A DNA stretch of 64,000 bases, from the NCBI GenBank assembly GCA_030765065.1, contig CM060978.1:109239192-109303191 (forward strand), given 5' to 3'. How positions within the stretch are numbered: position 1 is the first letter of the stretch; the number at the start of each line of letters is the position of its first letter. Of this stretch, positions 33,971 to 44,479 are shown in pieces. The notes beneath the pieces were generated by a model that ran no database searches, was not told the origin of the DNA, and was given only the letters and a program-made list of their open reading frames with translations. Made by a program: the position numbers and the translations under genes. Source of the stretch: Deroplatys truncata (lineage: Eukaryota > Arthropoda > Insecta > Mantodea > Mantidae).

Positions 33971-35036
33971 GAGGCAGTATTTTTAACACTTAAATGATTT
34001 CAGTCTAATTATATAAATATATAAATTGAATAACAGCCCGCCTTAAAGCAATATGTGTATGTAAAATATATAAAAGTTGTATATTACAGTCATTGTATAT
34101 GTTTATATTATTGTATTCATGTGTAATAATGTTATATGAATATATTACGTAATTTAATCATGTAGGAGCTGTGAGAAATAGGTCAAAGTTGCTACCAATG
34201 AGGTAACCTTGAGGCAATAATGAGTTTGAGAGTTTAAATGTTACTTGTGATTCTTGGAAGCAATAATATAATTTTAGTGACAGTTTATAAAAATAGCCAA
34301 TCAACAACCAGAAAAAGGTATAGTTAAATTAAAGTATTCTACTAGATTAAGAATAACCAATCAGAGACTTGAAATACAGAAATTTACAAGTTTAGGCGGT
34401 TGAAATCAATTCAGTTGCCTGCAGACAGTGTTTGTAACCGGATGCGAGATGCGTCCTCGAGAGATTTTAATACGTATTCTGAGGCAATATTTTTAACACT
34501 TAAATAATTTCAGTCTAATTATATAATATACAAATTCAATAACAGCCCGCCTTGAAGCAATATGTGTATGTAATAATTTGCAAAATGTATGTAACAGTCA
34601 TTTTCCATACGTAGCAGCAACAATAACATTTACAATTCGTGTGAGACAAAAAAATAGTTTACGTGTTAAAAAGTGCAAGTAATTAATTAAAAGAATCTCA
34701 CAGCTCTCTATATCAGTGAAGTGTTATTTAAATCGTATCAAGCATTAATAAAATAAGTGAATTAAAAATTATAATCTGTGTAAGCCTACATTCTTAAGTC
34801 GCACCACAACCCTGTCAAGACATCCATGTCTCTAACAATAATACTGACGCAGCCGAGGTAAACACAAATATATAATATTTAAAGAAACAGTCAAATTACA
34901 AAGCTAAAATTTTTTTAAACTTGGGGCAAAGGCCACCTGAAAGTACATTTGAAGCGAAGGCTACCGGAAACTGTTTACTATACGTGCGGTTGCAACTACT
35001 ACAAGTTCGGCTCCCCAACATTTGAACTATAATACA
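33970..35036 (+). repeat. Left LTR, interrupted by a solo LTR
   Basis: Same order of blocks as the right LTR, with a 159-bp insertion at 34480-34638 (a 155-bp element plus one copy of its 4-bp target). It contains TATA-like runs and 'gagatgcgtcctcgagagatttta' about 510 bp from the left edge. The promoter cannot be placed by eye. Confidence 0.9.
34480..34634 (+). mobile_element. 155-bp solo LTR of a related family
   Basis: Absent from the right LTR, where the empty site reads TACGTATTCGTGTGAG. Here it is flanked by ATTC on both sides (34476-34479 and 34635-34638), a 4-bp target duplication. It begins TG and ends CA. Its first ~110 bp match the first ~110 bp of the host LTR with about 90 % identity, but the rest differs (GCAGCAACAATAACATTTACA-like end). 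It is therefore the LTR of a shorter relative. Confidence 0.9.
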
Positions 35037-35571
35037 ACTCCTACTTCAAATTGGCTTTCCATATGTAAAGATAATTAACCTTCTTCAAAGTGGTGCCCAG
35101 CTGCGTGGAGCTCGAAGAGACAAGAATTGGTGAAAACAACTGAAAAGAAGAGATCAACGAATATCAGAGAACTTCAGAAAACTCCAGAAAAACATCAGAG
35201 AACTTCAGAATCATCAACAGCATCCAAGGACAGCAACAATTCTTTCAGGAGTACGGGGCACGCAGTCAACAATTCAACAACAATCTACGTGGGAATACCA
35301 GAATAAAAAGATTTACTGTAACAGCCAGAACTAAAGGTCGAAAATTCCAGTACTGTAGGTATAATAATTGTCAAGATAGCTAAGAAAATATATTGTTAAG
35401 ATAATTTGATCCTGTTAAGAAATGGTAAATTTAAAATTGAGCAATTCCAAACCAGAAATAACAAAGCAAAATGGAAACAGAAAACAATGGAAATATAAAT
35501 TTTAGTGGCTTCCAAAAGCAATAAATGACTCTTATACAGAATTAAGTAATAAGATAACTGAAAATAATGAT

Positions 35572-36567
35572 ATGATAGATGAAATGATAACTGAAATGAG
35601 AGGGGAGAGAAAAGAAACTAATAATAAATTAACTGAAACTAATACAGAGCTAAGAAAAGAATTAAATAATAAGTTAAATGAAACTAATACAGAACTAAGA
35701 GTAGAGTTAAGTAATAAGTTAACTGAAAACAGTAAAGAGTTAAATAATAAGCTGAATGAAATTAGCACAGAGTTAAATAAACTACAAGAAACTAGTCAGG
35801 AAACTGAAGAAATAGAAAACACAAATGTAGATATTGTGCAAATACAAATAGATCTTACAGTACCAAAGGTAAATACAAATGTAACTAGTTCTTTAAATGC
35901 TAATAAAATGCATGGCAATAATGCAAGTGCAGAAAGAAGTGTATCACCTTTGTTAACTAATAATACAAGAGACGCTACTACTTTTTCCATAGCATCAGCC
36001 TCTCAAACACAAAACAGTAATGATGACACACATGTGCATGTACCAAATCAGATGTCAAACTATTATTCTGTGCTTAATGAATTACCATTACCTTATTTTA
36101 ATGCTTCCTCAAGTCCAGTACAATTTATACATGATTTAGTAGAATATTTTAAATTGAAAAGTGTGCCTGAAGCATTAAAAATGATACTTGTTAGAAAATG
36201 CTTGGATAACAATAAAACCTTAGAATGGTTACATATGCTAGCAGACAGTGAAATGAATTTTGAAACATTTAGAGTTTTATTCATGAATAAGTTTTGGAAT
36301 ACCACTGTGCAACATAAGATTAGGGCAAGGCTAAAAAGTCTATGGTACAAGAATAAAAATAAAATAAAGTATGTCGGTTATGCGTGCCACAAAAAGAAAA
36401 AGAAAATAAATGTAAACAGTCTGAGGCACAAGAAGAAAAAGAAAATAAAGTATCTGGAACATAAAAGGGGAAAGCAATGTAATTTTTTTAAAAAAAATAT
36501 AAGAATATCTTTACTAGAAGTAACCAATTGTCAATATACAAAAGAGAATTTAGATAAAAAGATGTAA
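35572..36567 (+). CDS. Gag-like protein of the non-autonomous LTR element
   Basis: 331 codons. Residues ~1-80 are a run of 11-12-residue Asn/Glu/Leu/Lys repeats (ELNNKLNETNT-like) that should form a coiled coil. A Ser/Thr/Asn-rich linker follows. Residues ~175-265 resemble a retrotransposon gag/capsid domain: LPLPYFNASSSPVQFI, LEWLHMLADSEMNFETF, FMNKFWNTTVQHKIRARL. The C-terminus is very Lys-rich (KKKKK twice) and has no CCHC knuckle. The likely original start is an ATG at 35471 in another frame, whose 17-codon frame ends at 35524 shortly before this one opens, so a frameshift near 35518 is probable. Such proteins form the particle that packages element RNA; that role is inferred from the family. 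It is highly AT-rich, unlike the LINE at 16.7 kb. Confidence 0.7.
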   Translation: MIDEMITEMRGERKETNNKLTETNTELRKELNNKLNETNTELRVELSNKLTENSKELNNKLNEISTELNKLQETSQETEEIENTNVDIVQIQIDLTVPKVNTNVTSSLNANKMHGNNASAERSVSPLLTNNTRDATTFSIASASQTQNSNDDTHVHVPNQMSNYYSVLNELPLPYFNASSSPVQFIHDLVEYFKLKSVPEALKMILVRKCLDNNKTLEWLHMLADSEMNFETFRVLFMNKFWNTTVQHKIRARLKSLWYKNKNKIKYVGYACHKKKKKINVNSLRHKKKKKIKYLEHKRGKQCNFFKKNIRISLLEVTNCQYTKENLDKKM

Positions 36568-36935
36568 TAGAAGAAAAACCATTGTTAGTAAGAAAAACAT
36601 AATAAATCTGAATAGTAACTGCAATTATATAGTATAAGGTATAAATCGTTAGAAATTGTAAGAAAATAATAAAAATGTTTAAGAAATAAGTTGTAAAGAA
36701 AGGGTAACAAGTGTTAATATCACTAATTAAATGTTAAATCTATAGCAAATAAAATGCTTAATAGTGGCTATTTAGTGAATAAACAAACTTCACTCAGATC
36801 ACTGAACACCAGATCATTGACCTCAAAGTGCCGAACAAGTGAAAGAACAAAATGAACTACTCTGCTATATACGAGTGTAGTGAAAAACCAGTGAGTGTTA
36901 CATAAAAGTGACAGTGAAAAATAGGAAGTGTAAAA

Positions 36936-36936
<1 letters not shown>

Positions 36937-36996
<60 letters not shown>
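36937..36996. repeat. (TAA)n microsatellite between direct repeats
   Basis: About 20 TAA units. On each side lies a copy of CAGTGAAAAATAGGAAGTGT (second copy one base different; 36911-36930 and 37001-37020), so a local duplication and the expansion occurred together. Confidence 0.95.
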
Positions 36997-37137
36997 GCTA
37001 CAGTGAAAAATAGAAAGTGTAAAAATAAAAAGGTTATGTTTCTTTCTTTCAGGAGACTTTCAGAAAATGTTTTTAAAAAAATTTAAAAGAACAAAACAAA
37101 AATAACAATTTTTAAATATTTCTAAAAGGGGGCAATT

Positions 37138-38046
37138 TGAGGCAGTATTTTAACACTTAAATGATTTCAGTCTAATTATATAAATATATAAATTCAATAA
37201 CAGCCCGCCTTAAAGCAATATGTGTATGTAACAATATATAAAAATTGTATATTACAGTCATTGTATATGTTTATATTATTGCATTCATGTGTAATAATGT
37301 TACGTGAATATATTACGTAATTTAATAATGTAGGAGCTGTGAGAAATAGGTAAAAAATTTCTAACAATGAGGTAACCTTGAGGCAATAATGAGTTTGAAA
37401 CTTTAACAATACTACTTCTGATTCTTGGATGCAATACTGTAATTTTAGTGACAGTTTATAAAATAGCCAATCAACAACCAGAAAGACCTTTAGTTAAATG
37501 AAGGTATACTATTGGATTAGGAATAGCCAATCAGAGACTTGAAATACAGAAATTTACAAGTTTAGGCGGTTGAAATCAATTCAGTTGCCTGCAGACAGTG
37601 TTTGTAACCGGATGCGAGATGCGTCCTCGAGAGATTTTAATACGTATTCGTGTGAGACAAAAAATAGTTTACGTGTTAAAAAGTGCAAGTAATTAATTAA
37701 AAGAATCTCACAGCTCTCTATATCAGTGAAGTGTTATTTAAATCGTATCAAACATTAATAAAAGAAGTGAATTAAAAATTATAATCTGTGTAAGCCTACA
37801 TTCTTAAGTCGCACCACAACCCTGCCAAGACATCCATGTCTCTAACAATAATACTGACGCAGCCGAGATAAACACAAATATATAATATTTAGAGAAACAG
37901 TCAAATTTCAAAGTTAATATTTTTTTAAACTTGGAACATAGGCCACCTGAAAGTACATTTGGGGCGAAGGCTACCGGAAACTGTTTACTATACGTGCGGT
38001 TGCAACTACTACAAGTTCAGCTCCCCAACAGTTGAACTATAATACA
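37138..38046 (+). repeat. Right LTR (uninterrupted)
   Basis: About 909 bp, beginning TGAGGCAGTATTTTAACACT after the polypurine tract. It serves as the reference that reveals the insertion in the left LTR. The homology to the left LTR ends at AATACAACTCCT. Confidence 0.9.
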
Positions 38047-38052
38047 ACTCCT

Positions 38053-38743
38053 TCAATACTTGCGATACTTGTGCGAGTTCATTGTTCCTTCTATGAACAA
38101 AGGGTCTATGAGATGATGGTTCACTATCCCATACCACGCGTTTAAACTCCATAGATGCTGACGTTCCACCTGACGAAGCCAACGGGGATTGTCAACAGAC
38201 CAATAGTGCATGTTTCTACGGTTTACCAGGCCATGATTAGTAAATATTACCTCATCACTAAACAAGATACATGATGAATCTGGAGTATCATGTCTTAATG
38301 TCCATGTACAAAAGTTATCACGATTCTCAAAATAGTTTCCATGCAGCTCTTGAGGGAGAGAGATGTGACACGGCTGGAACTTATGTCGATGGAGAATGCG
38401 CAGTACACTTGCCTGACTTATGCCACTTCCACGTGCAATTGTGCGGGAACTAATTTACGCATACTGCAACGGCAGCCAAGACATTAATTTCTGCCTCTTC
38501 TCCAGTCACTTGTTTGTTTCTGTTGCGTTTTCTAGGTGTTACAGTACCACTTTCACCCTATTGGTTGAAGAGGTTGATAAATAAGTGCCGAGATGGTTGA
38601 CATCTATTGGGATACGTTTCCTCATACACCGTACAGGAACGAACTGCATAATTCCTACTCTCTCCATACACCATGAGCATGTCGGCTTTTTCTGCATTAG
38701 TAAACCCCATCTTCCACTCACGATTTACTGCTTGAACTGTCAC
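38053..38743 (-). pseudogene. DDE transposase, N-terminal two-thirds
   Basis: Minus strand. It starts near 38743 with a DUF4817-type helix-turn-helix: FTNAEKADMLMVYGES, then YPNRCQPSRHLFI. A stop/frameshift comes near 38558. Further frames show TVTPRKRNRNKQVTGEEAE, VLRILHRHKF and ELHGNYFEN-like blocks. The stretch from 38265 is open with LFSDEVIF (first catalytic Asp), then NRRNMHYWSVDNPRWLRQVE and LNAWYGIVN. The family is common in ant and other insect genomes; the enzyme cuts and pastes the element at TA sites. Coding stops at a TGA next to the LTR insertion. At least two frame breaks besides the insertion show that the gene was probably already dead. Confidence 0.8.
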
Positions 38744-39144
38744 AAACTAACTGACCAGAAAGTTGCAATGCAATCAATGAACAGAAAACACAATGCAAAA
38801 ATAACATAATCGTACCTAGCACTAAGCAGGTTGAATGGGACAAACAATTTGGAAACTTTTCAAAACGATTTCTCGTAAACCACTTGCACTAGAATCCTGC
38901 AACAAAGACCATTGACATTCTAATTTACAGTACCTTTATTTTGCTGATGTAACTAGGCATTGTTGCTTTTAAAAAATTGTATGTTTGCTCAAAAAATACA
39001 CTTTCTTAGTATTATTAAAATCTATTTATAAACTAAATGTACGAACCCCTGACTACCAATCAATGCTGTCAAAACTGCGCATCAATAGCACTTTCCATTT
39101 CCGAAATATTTGCGGTGCAAGTTTTAGTTGATTCACCCTGTATA

Positions 39145-40265
39145 ATATAGCAGCCTTTCTGGGGTGTGCTCTGTCCGTGAGGAAATTTGGGAAAAATATT
39201 AATAGAATAAATGTTGAATAATTAATTATAACCGCTACGATATATATTCGAAATTTTATAAACTTGTTGTGAATACTAATGGTAAACTTATTGGTTATAC
39301 TGAATGGATAGGTAATTAGTGAATGTAAGTAGTAAAGCAATTAACGATTTTAAAACTTTTAGCCTATTATGTTACACTGGTAGCTAGAATAATATGATTG
39401 TGGATAGAAGGTTATTCAGATTGTTGTTTATTACTCATTGTGTTATTATTGTTTGTTATATTATTTTGTAATTGTAACTCTGCCACCGGGTAATATCCAT
39501 TTTCAGTGAATAAATACATACTTGCATAAGAACTGGAGTATTTAAAGCATGCAACTTTCTATAATTTTATTTTCTAATGCTATTTTTTGCCTAATAGAAA
39601 TTTTGCCTGGAAGGCCATTATTTTAGTTTAATCTAAGGAGATATTAAAATTATAAGACTGACAGATTTGTTGAAGTTTAAAAATTGATATTAAGGCTTAG
39701 TGCTTTGGAAACTGTTTAAATATTAATTATCTGCCGATATTTAAGAGAATGCACTACTGAGATTTGGTAAATTGGACATGAGGATTGTGCTCCAAAAATG
39801 TTAAAAACATATAATGTCAACATTTAGTTTCACTTTTGGTACTCTGAATTTTTACCTTCATGTTCAACAAGGTAGCTATATAGAATTTACATTATTTCCA
39901 TTTTAAATCTTGAGTTTTTGGAAAAACTATTTTTCTCAGCACTTTTGCTCTTTAAATATTCCATGTAATACAGTCTTCAACAAACGGTTATGAAAAATGT
40001 CCTGCATTTTCTGAAAATTCTAATAATTAAAACTGTCATATAATGTTTAATCTATTTTGGGTTTTTGAATTTTGGGTTTTTAAAGCAAAACAAATAGATA
40101 GATTTTTATAGCGATCAGTTTTGAACCAAAATTAGCATTAAATAATTATACGACGTTGTGCGCTAAGAACAGATAAATGACATGAGATTTAAAAGCAACA
40201 TTATTTTTAAAACTTCATTGTAGAACATTTGACATAGAATAATAAAATTCACCTTTGTGACTCAA
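39145..40265. other. No gene; possible LINE 3' end at 39330-39527
   Basis: Near 39477 the text CTCTGCCACCGGGTAATA is followed by CAGTGAATAAATAC. It resembles the 3' end of the LINE at 59.7 kb (CTCTGCCACAGTGAATAAATAAAT), so a related LINE tail is likely. The rest is AT-rich without features. Confidence 0.4.
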
Positions 40266-40276
40266 TTACTTAAAAA

Positions 40277-40566
40277 TTATGTCGTCCTCCGTGGTGTAGT
40301 GGTTACCATTCTAGCCTCTAGTTCCTGAGGTCGCGGGTTCAAATCCCACGAAGGAATTTTTCGGGCGTAAAAATCCTTAGCATGGCTTCCTTTGGAAGAG
40401 AAGTAAAGCCGATGGTCCCGTGTCGTAGATTTACGGCACGTAAAAGAACCTCAAGCCTGATAGAGAGTCCTCTGAGCAAAATTACCGGTCTTTCACGCCC
40501 AATATAGAATGGGACGCTAAGGATCACAGCAGTTAAAGAGCGTCTATAAATAAAATTCAATTTAAT
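40277..40566 (+). mobile_element. SINE family S1, full-length with target duplication
   Basis: The tRNA-like head has TGGTGTAGTGG (A box) and GGGTTCAAATCCC (B box, 40336-40348). The S1 body follows, ending at a TAAATAAAATTCA tail. The flanks share TTACTTAAAAA (40266-40276 and 40567-40577), an 11-bp target-site duplication, which is direct evidence of LINE-type retroposition. This is the best reference copy of S1 in the window. Confidence 0.92.
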
Positions 40567-40577
40567 TTACTTAAAAA

Positions 40578-41780
40578 CTACAAAAGATACCGAAACAAAA
40601 TTTAAAGTTGTACACTGTATACGTGAGACAAACTTAAGATTAAATATTCAGTCAAATTTACTGAAAGCTTTAGAAAATAGTACTCTGCATCTCCATATGA
40701 CACGGTCCTCGTAATATACAGATATTACATCACAAGATCCAATGTTGAATCAATACCTTGACTAGTAAATATTATTTGCGGACAATGGGTCAAGTTCTGT
40801 GTTGTAAATAACCATATCACAAGTCCTCACTTACCTTAAAGTTGGAAATAATAATACAAAACGTGATAGTAATGAAAACAGAATACTTATTAGTGAGGTA
40901 GAAATGCTTCAGTAACGCAGCATAAAGTTAGTCGTTTTGAACTTAGTATATGTGGTTTCAGAGAAACGTGGTGATCCTGCCAAGTAATTTCCATAGGGAA
41001 GGAAGCTGAGTCAATCTTCAGAAGCGATGCCATGCATCACAATGTGATGTAACGAAACTAACTCGCCTTTAAGGCTTCCTTCGTATTGGAAATCAGCTAA
41101 GGGCAGTGCATACCCTCCTGTTCTCCATCATGGAGAAAGGGGATGCTGACAAGGCTGCAGCTGACTTCCTCATAACCCTGAGAACATAAAAGATAAATCG
41201 GTTGCATTCTACAATGAGTAGAAACCAGTAAAGCAGACCCTCCCCACAGAAACATTAGCGAAACAGGTTCACGTTTAAATGGTTCACTCTGTTTTTGCAT
41301 CGCGGGTTCATGATCCTATGTACCGTATTTGAACATAAAACTGGAGAAAACCAAAACAGAAAAAGTTATTATAGAAAACACGGATTTTTAACGGAGAAAT
41401 TTACATAAAATTTAACGGACTTTATATTAAATGTAATGGTAAAGTTTATGCATTTTCAAAGCATATATCGTGCAGCAAAGCCTTTCTTTCTAGATAAAAA
41501 CTAGTTTTGTTTCATATAACAGAATACATTTTTTTTATTATTTTGTGCATGTAATAAAATTGGAACCAAAATGCTTCTGGTAGTTTTAGGTTTTGAAAAA
41601 ATAACCGATGTTAAAGTGTATAATTGTTTACGCTGTATGTATTATATATGCCCTTGTGAGTACTACATTACCTTTTCATTAAGCAATAGTTAAACCGGTT
41701 GCTTGGTATAAGTATAACATACGCTAGGTATCACCTAAAGCGCAGTCTTTGTGGCCACTCATTAGTAAAGTAGTTTGGTT
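40578..41780. other. No recognised gene; AT-rich spacer
   Basis: A 67-codon minus-strand frame at 41097-41300 is unsupported. Confidence 0.4.
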
Positions 41781-41785
41781 TTGGC

Positions 41786-41911
41786 CACGTCTTAGGGATT
41801 AGTGAACTATCATACATTTCGATGGCCTTGCAGCCTTCCTCTTCAGGGACCTGTCACTGGAACGCTGCTACGCCTTCGAAATGTGTATCTCACTAATTCT
41901 TAAGGCATGAC
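41786..41911. mobile_element. Fold-back (MITE-like) element 1
   Basis: Left arm 41786-41834 and right arm 41864-41911 are inverted copies, about 80 % paired by eye (core GATTAGTGA and CATTTCGA, answered by TCACTAAT and TCGAAATG). The loop is about 29 bp. No protein. The strongly paired arms suggest a snap-back DNA element or a hairpin RNA source. Confidence 0.7.
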
Positions 41912-41989
41912 TTATGCGACAAAATACTTTAATGAGGCATCGTTTATATTTAATTATTTATTTATTTAGTGATAATTTCCTCTTTTCTT

Positions 41990-42220
41990 TTAACGTCCGT
42001 ACTCAGGTCATCACGGGTGGTGAATGAAATGGGTGGAATGATGCTCAAATGAGCCCGGAGTCCATTGAACTGAGAATAATCTGACCATCTTAACAGAATA
42101 AGGAAATCTCCGGAAAGAAAAGAAAACAGCTTGTCCAGGCAACTTGACCCAATCGATGTTTGAACTCGGTGCCCTCCGAGTTATAGGTAAGCACGCCGAA
42201 CTCGAGCGGAGCTTCGGAAT
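41990..42220 (-). mobile_element. Weak tRNA-like SINE candidate
   Basis: The minus strand holds GTGCTTACCTATAACTCGGAGGGCACC-type text and a B-box-like GAGTTCAAACATC (about 42153-42165). Single copy, with no defined borders. Confidence 0.3.
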
Positions 42221-42224
42221 TCGT

Positions 42225-44012
42225 TAAAATTCAATAAAAGCCTATTATAAGCCAGAAATAATTTATGTTTTAAAGAAAGCTGTTTAGTAGTAGTCAAACT
42301 TGTTAATTCGGTTTCAGACTTTGTCCTAGTTATCACTTTTATTCATTACATAAAAAATTATGTTCAAGCAATTCACCTAATTATACCCTCAGTGTACGAA
42401 ATTATATAGTTTAAGTAGTCTGTTCATGATTTGATTTGTTTTCCTAAAATACTCGCAAACTTTTATGTTAATCTGCGACCACAAGTTTGACCACAATACG
42501 AGAAACACAATAACACCAAAAGCATAGCGAAGGAGTTATTGTTACAGTGTACAATTTTTGTTTGAATATTGTATAAAAACAGTTCTTTAAATCAACAGTG
42601 ACAAATGTTTTATGACTTCGTCAACATTGATTTCGACTATTTATGAAAATGTCTAGATACAGTTTTGTTTTCTAGACGAAAGAATGTCGGTGCTCGAAAC
42701 ATCACGCCACTGCGTTACCTCCGCCTCTCCTTCCCCTTCTTTCTCTCTAGCTGCTTTCTTCATTAACGTGCATCTCTTTGAATAGAGTTTCATTTTAAAC
42801 ATAACCGAATGCACCGGTGTGGAAGTGGTGGAGAAAGTGCACTGAATTGCTTTCTTGTGTTCTGATGCACAGAATTATTCTACCTTACTGGAAAATTCGC
42901 ATTTCTCTAATGATGGCTTTTTAGACCTTGGAAACTCAACAACACATTCTGTCATTACTTGGGGACTATCTATCTACACCTGCAATAAATCTGCACCAAC
43001 ATGTCTCCTGTAAATTAAAATCTTCGAAAAATAACCAACATTGAAGTCTGTAAGGGGCACGTGATGTAAAACATTATGGAAAACCTCTTCTTCCTTTTGG
43101 GCCTCTCAGGTTTATTATTTTCAGTTGTTTGCCAGAGTGTGCCTTATCTAACGTTTTGAGCCCATAAATTGACATGTAACTTCCCAATTAAGTTTTATGT
43201 TATTTTAGAATTTATTATTTACAAATACATTTTATTTTTGTTCCTCAATTATATCTAAAACTTGACTCTTTTAAAAATGATGATTTTATTCAATGTTATA
43301 TAATTCGTTTCGTTATAATAATCCCGCAGAATCAGTCGCGACATATCTTCTTTATTAAAGTATCAGATGAAACTTCCTCACCTAGCTTTTTTTAGTTTAT
43401 GCAAAGTTTTAAGCAGCAGATATGCCTTCCATCCATCTCCGTCACTGGCTTTACAGCTCATTTAAATATTTAGATAGATGAACCCTCACTCAGTGAAAAA
43501 AATGGCTTAACAGACGAAAACTACCTGGAGTAGGTCCTTCTAAAACTATAATCCCAACTATTGATAAACCAGTTTTCTATACAATTTAATAAAGTTCTAC
43601 CACAATGTATTTTACTACCTACTTCTGAAACCTCCTAATCAATGAAACATCTATCACTAGGCATAGTATTTCTTAAACAGGAGGCTTCAAGTTATCTACA
43701 CTCAGACCATTATCACTACAAAGAATGCAAGGGTCACAGATAAACATGTAAAATCCGGTCCCAGTCTACAAAGACCAAAAGATTATACGAGGGGTGAGGT
43801 GTGATTTGTTACCTGGCTACAGTGCAGTGATAGTTTAACCTTATTTTTTTCCGTGCGGGCTTAAATGCTTAGAAATTCCTATGCCTGCCTATCACACACA
43901 TCCAGTCAATCTCAGCCACAAAGAATGGTAGATCTAAGCGTTAGAGAAACGGTAGGTTACAACCAATTAGAGGACACGCCTTGCCAAAAACGTATGTTAT
44001 AGTGTCAGACCA
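42225..44012. other. No recognised gene
   Basis: AT-rich DNA. A pyrimidine-rich patch at 42710-42760 is low complexity. Confidence 0.4.
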
Positions 44013-44014
44013 AC

Positions 44015-44290
44015 TTGCGTAGCCGGTCATGTGGCACGGAATCGTGAACGGGAGGTCTGCGGTTCAAATCCCGCCAGAACTGTCATTCCTCAAAGAAATT
44101 TCCAGGATTTTCTCAGTCTTCATAACTAATAAATACCAGGAGATACCCTAAATTTAAGCCTGGAATATTTCCTTCCTAAATTTCTTTTTATAACTATCAT
44201 TTCATATTATGATTCCATCAGTGCCCTCCGCCTGTGGCGCTGTATGCAGTAAGAATGGGCGTGAAAGATTACTCAAAAATGTATTGTCAC
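44015..44290 (+). mobile_element. tRNA-derived SINE, family S2, copy 1
   Basis: The head resembles a Ser/Leu-type tRNA: GTAGCCGGTCATGTGGCACGG, then CGTGAACGGGAGGTC, then the B box GGTTCAAATCC at 44061-44071. A body shared with 57.55-57.79 kb follows: 'ccaggattttctcagtc', 'tggaatatttccttccta', 'atcagtgccctccgcctgtgg', 'cagtaagaatgggcgt'. Confidence 0.85.
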
Positions 44291-44479
44291 ATCAAACAGA
44301 AGATAATATAACTGTATCATTTCAATTCTGACAGCAATTATTACGTCTCATTCTTTTGTTAAACCGTATATAATATAAGGTAATTAAAAAAGAATGGTGC
44401 AAATGTAAAGCTTATTTATTTTTCACTGAAATTACATACAGAAGCAAAAAGTGGTATGAAATGATAGAAGAATGTCTTA

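Larger units (their letters stand above)
33970..38046 (+). mobile_element. Non-autonomous LTR retrotransposon (gag-like only)
   Basis: Two LTRs of ~908 bp (33970-35036, which includes a 159-bp insertion with its target duplication, and 37138-38046) are nearly identical and begin TGAGGCAGTATT. They enclose only 2.1 kb. A polypurine tract, AAAAGGGGGC (37124-37133), lies just before the right LTR. The internal part holds one gag-like frame and a (TAA)n tract; I see no protease, RT, RNase H or integrase motif. The element would need enzymes from a relative. A TGGTGCCC run at 35092 could be a primer-binding site, but it is ~55 bp from the likely LTR end, so either the LTR extends further or this is coincidence. 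No clean target duplication was found. Mild LTR divergence suggests an insertion of moderate age. Confidence 0.85.
33222..39140 (-). mobile_element. DNA transposon (DUF4817/DDE_3 type) with ~290-bp inverted ends, split by an LTR element
   Basis: Both ends read TATACAGGGTGAATCA inward and stay homologous for about 290 bp (33222-33510 and 38850-39140, roughly 85-90 % identical by eye). TA flanks the CAGGGTG termini, as expected for the Tc1/mariner superfamily. The transposase lies on the minus strand in two pieces, 38053-38743 and 33606-33970. They are separated by a ~4.1-kb LTR retrotransposon; without it the element would be about 1.84 kb. Long inverted ends are unusual for ordinary mariner elements. 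Confidence 0.85.

Noticed and set aside
33950-38060. CTCCT as target duplication of the LTR element
   Set aside because: The pentamer lies 8 bp outside the left LTR but directly at the right end, so the offset does not fit a simple duplication.
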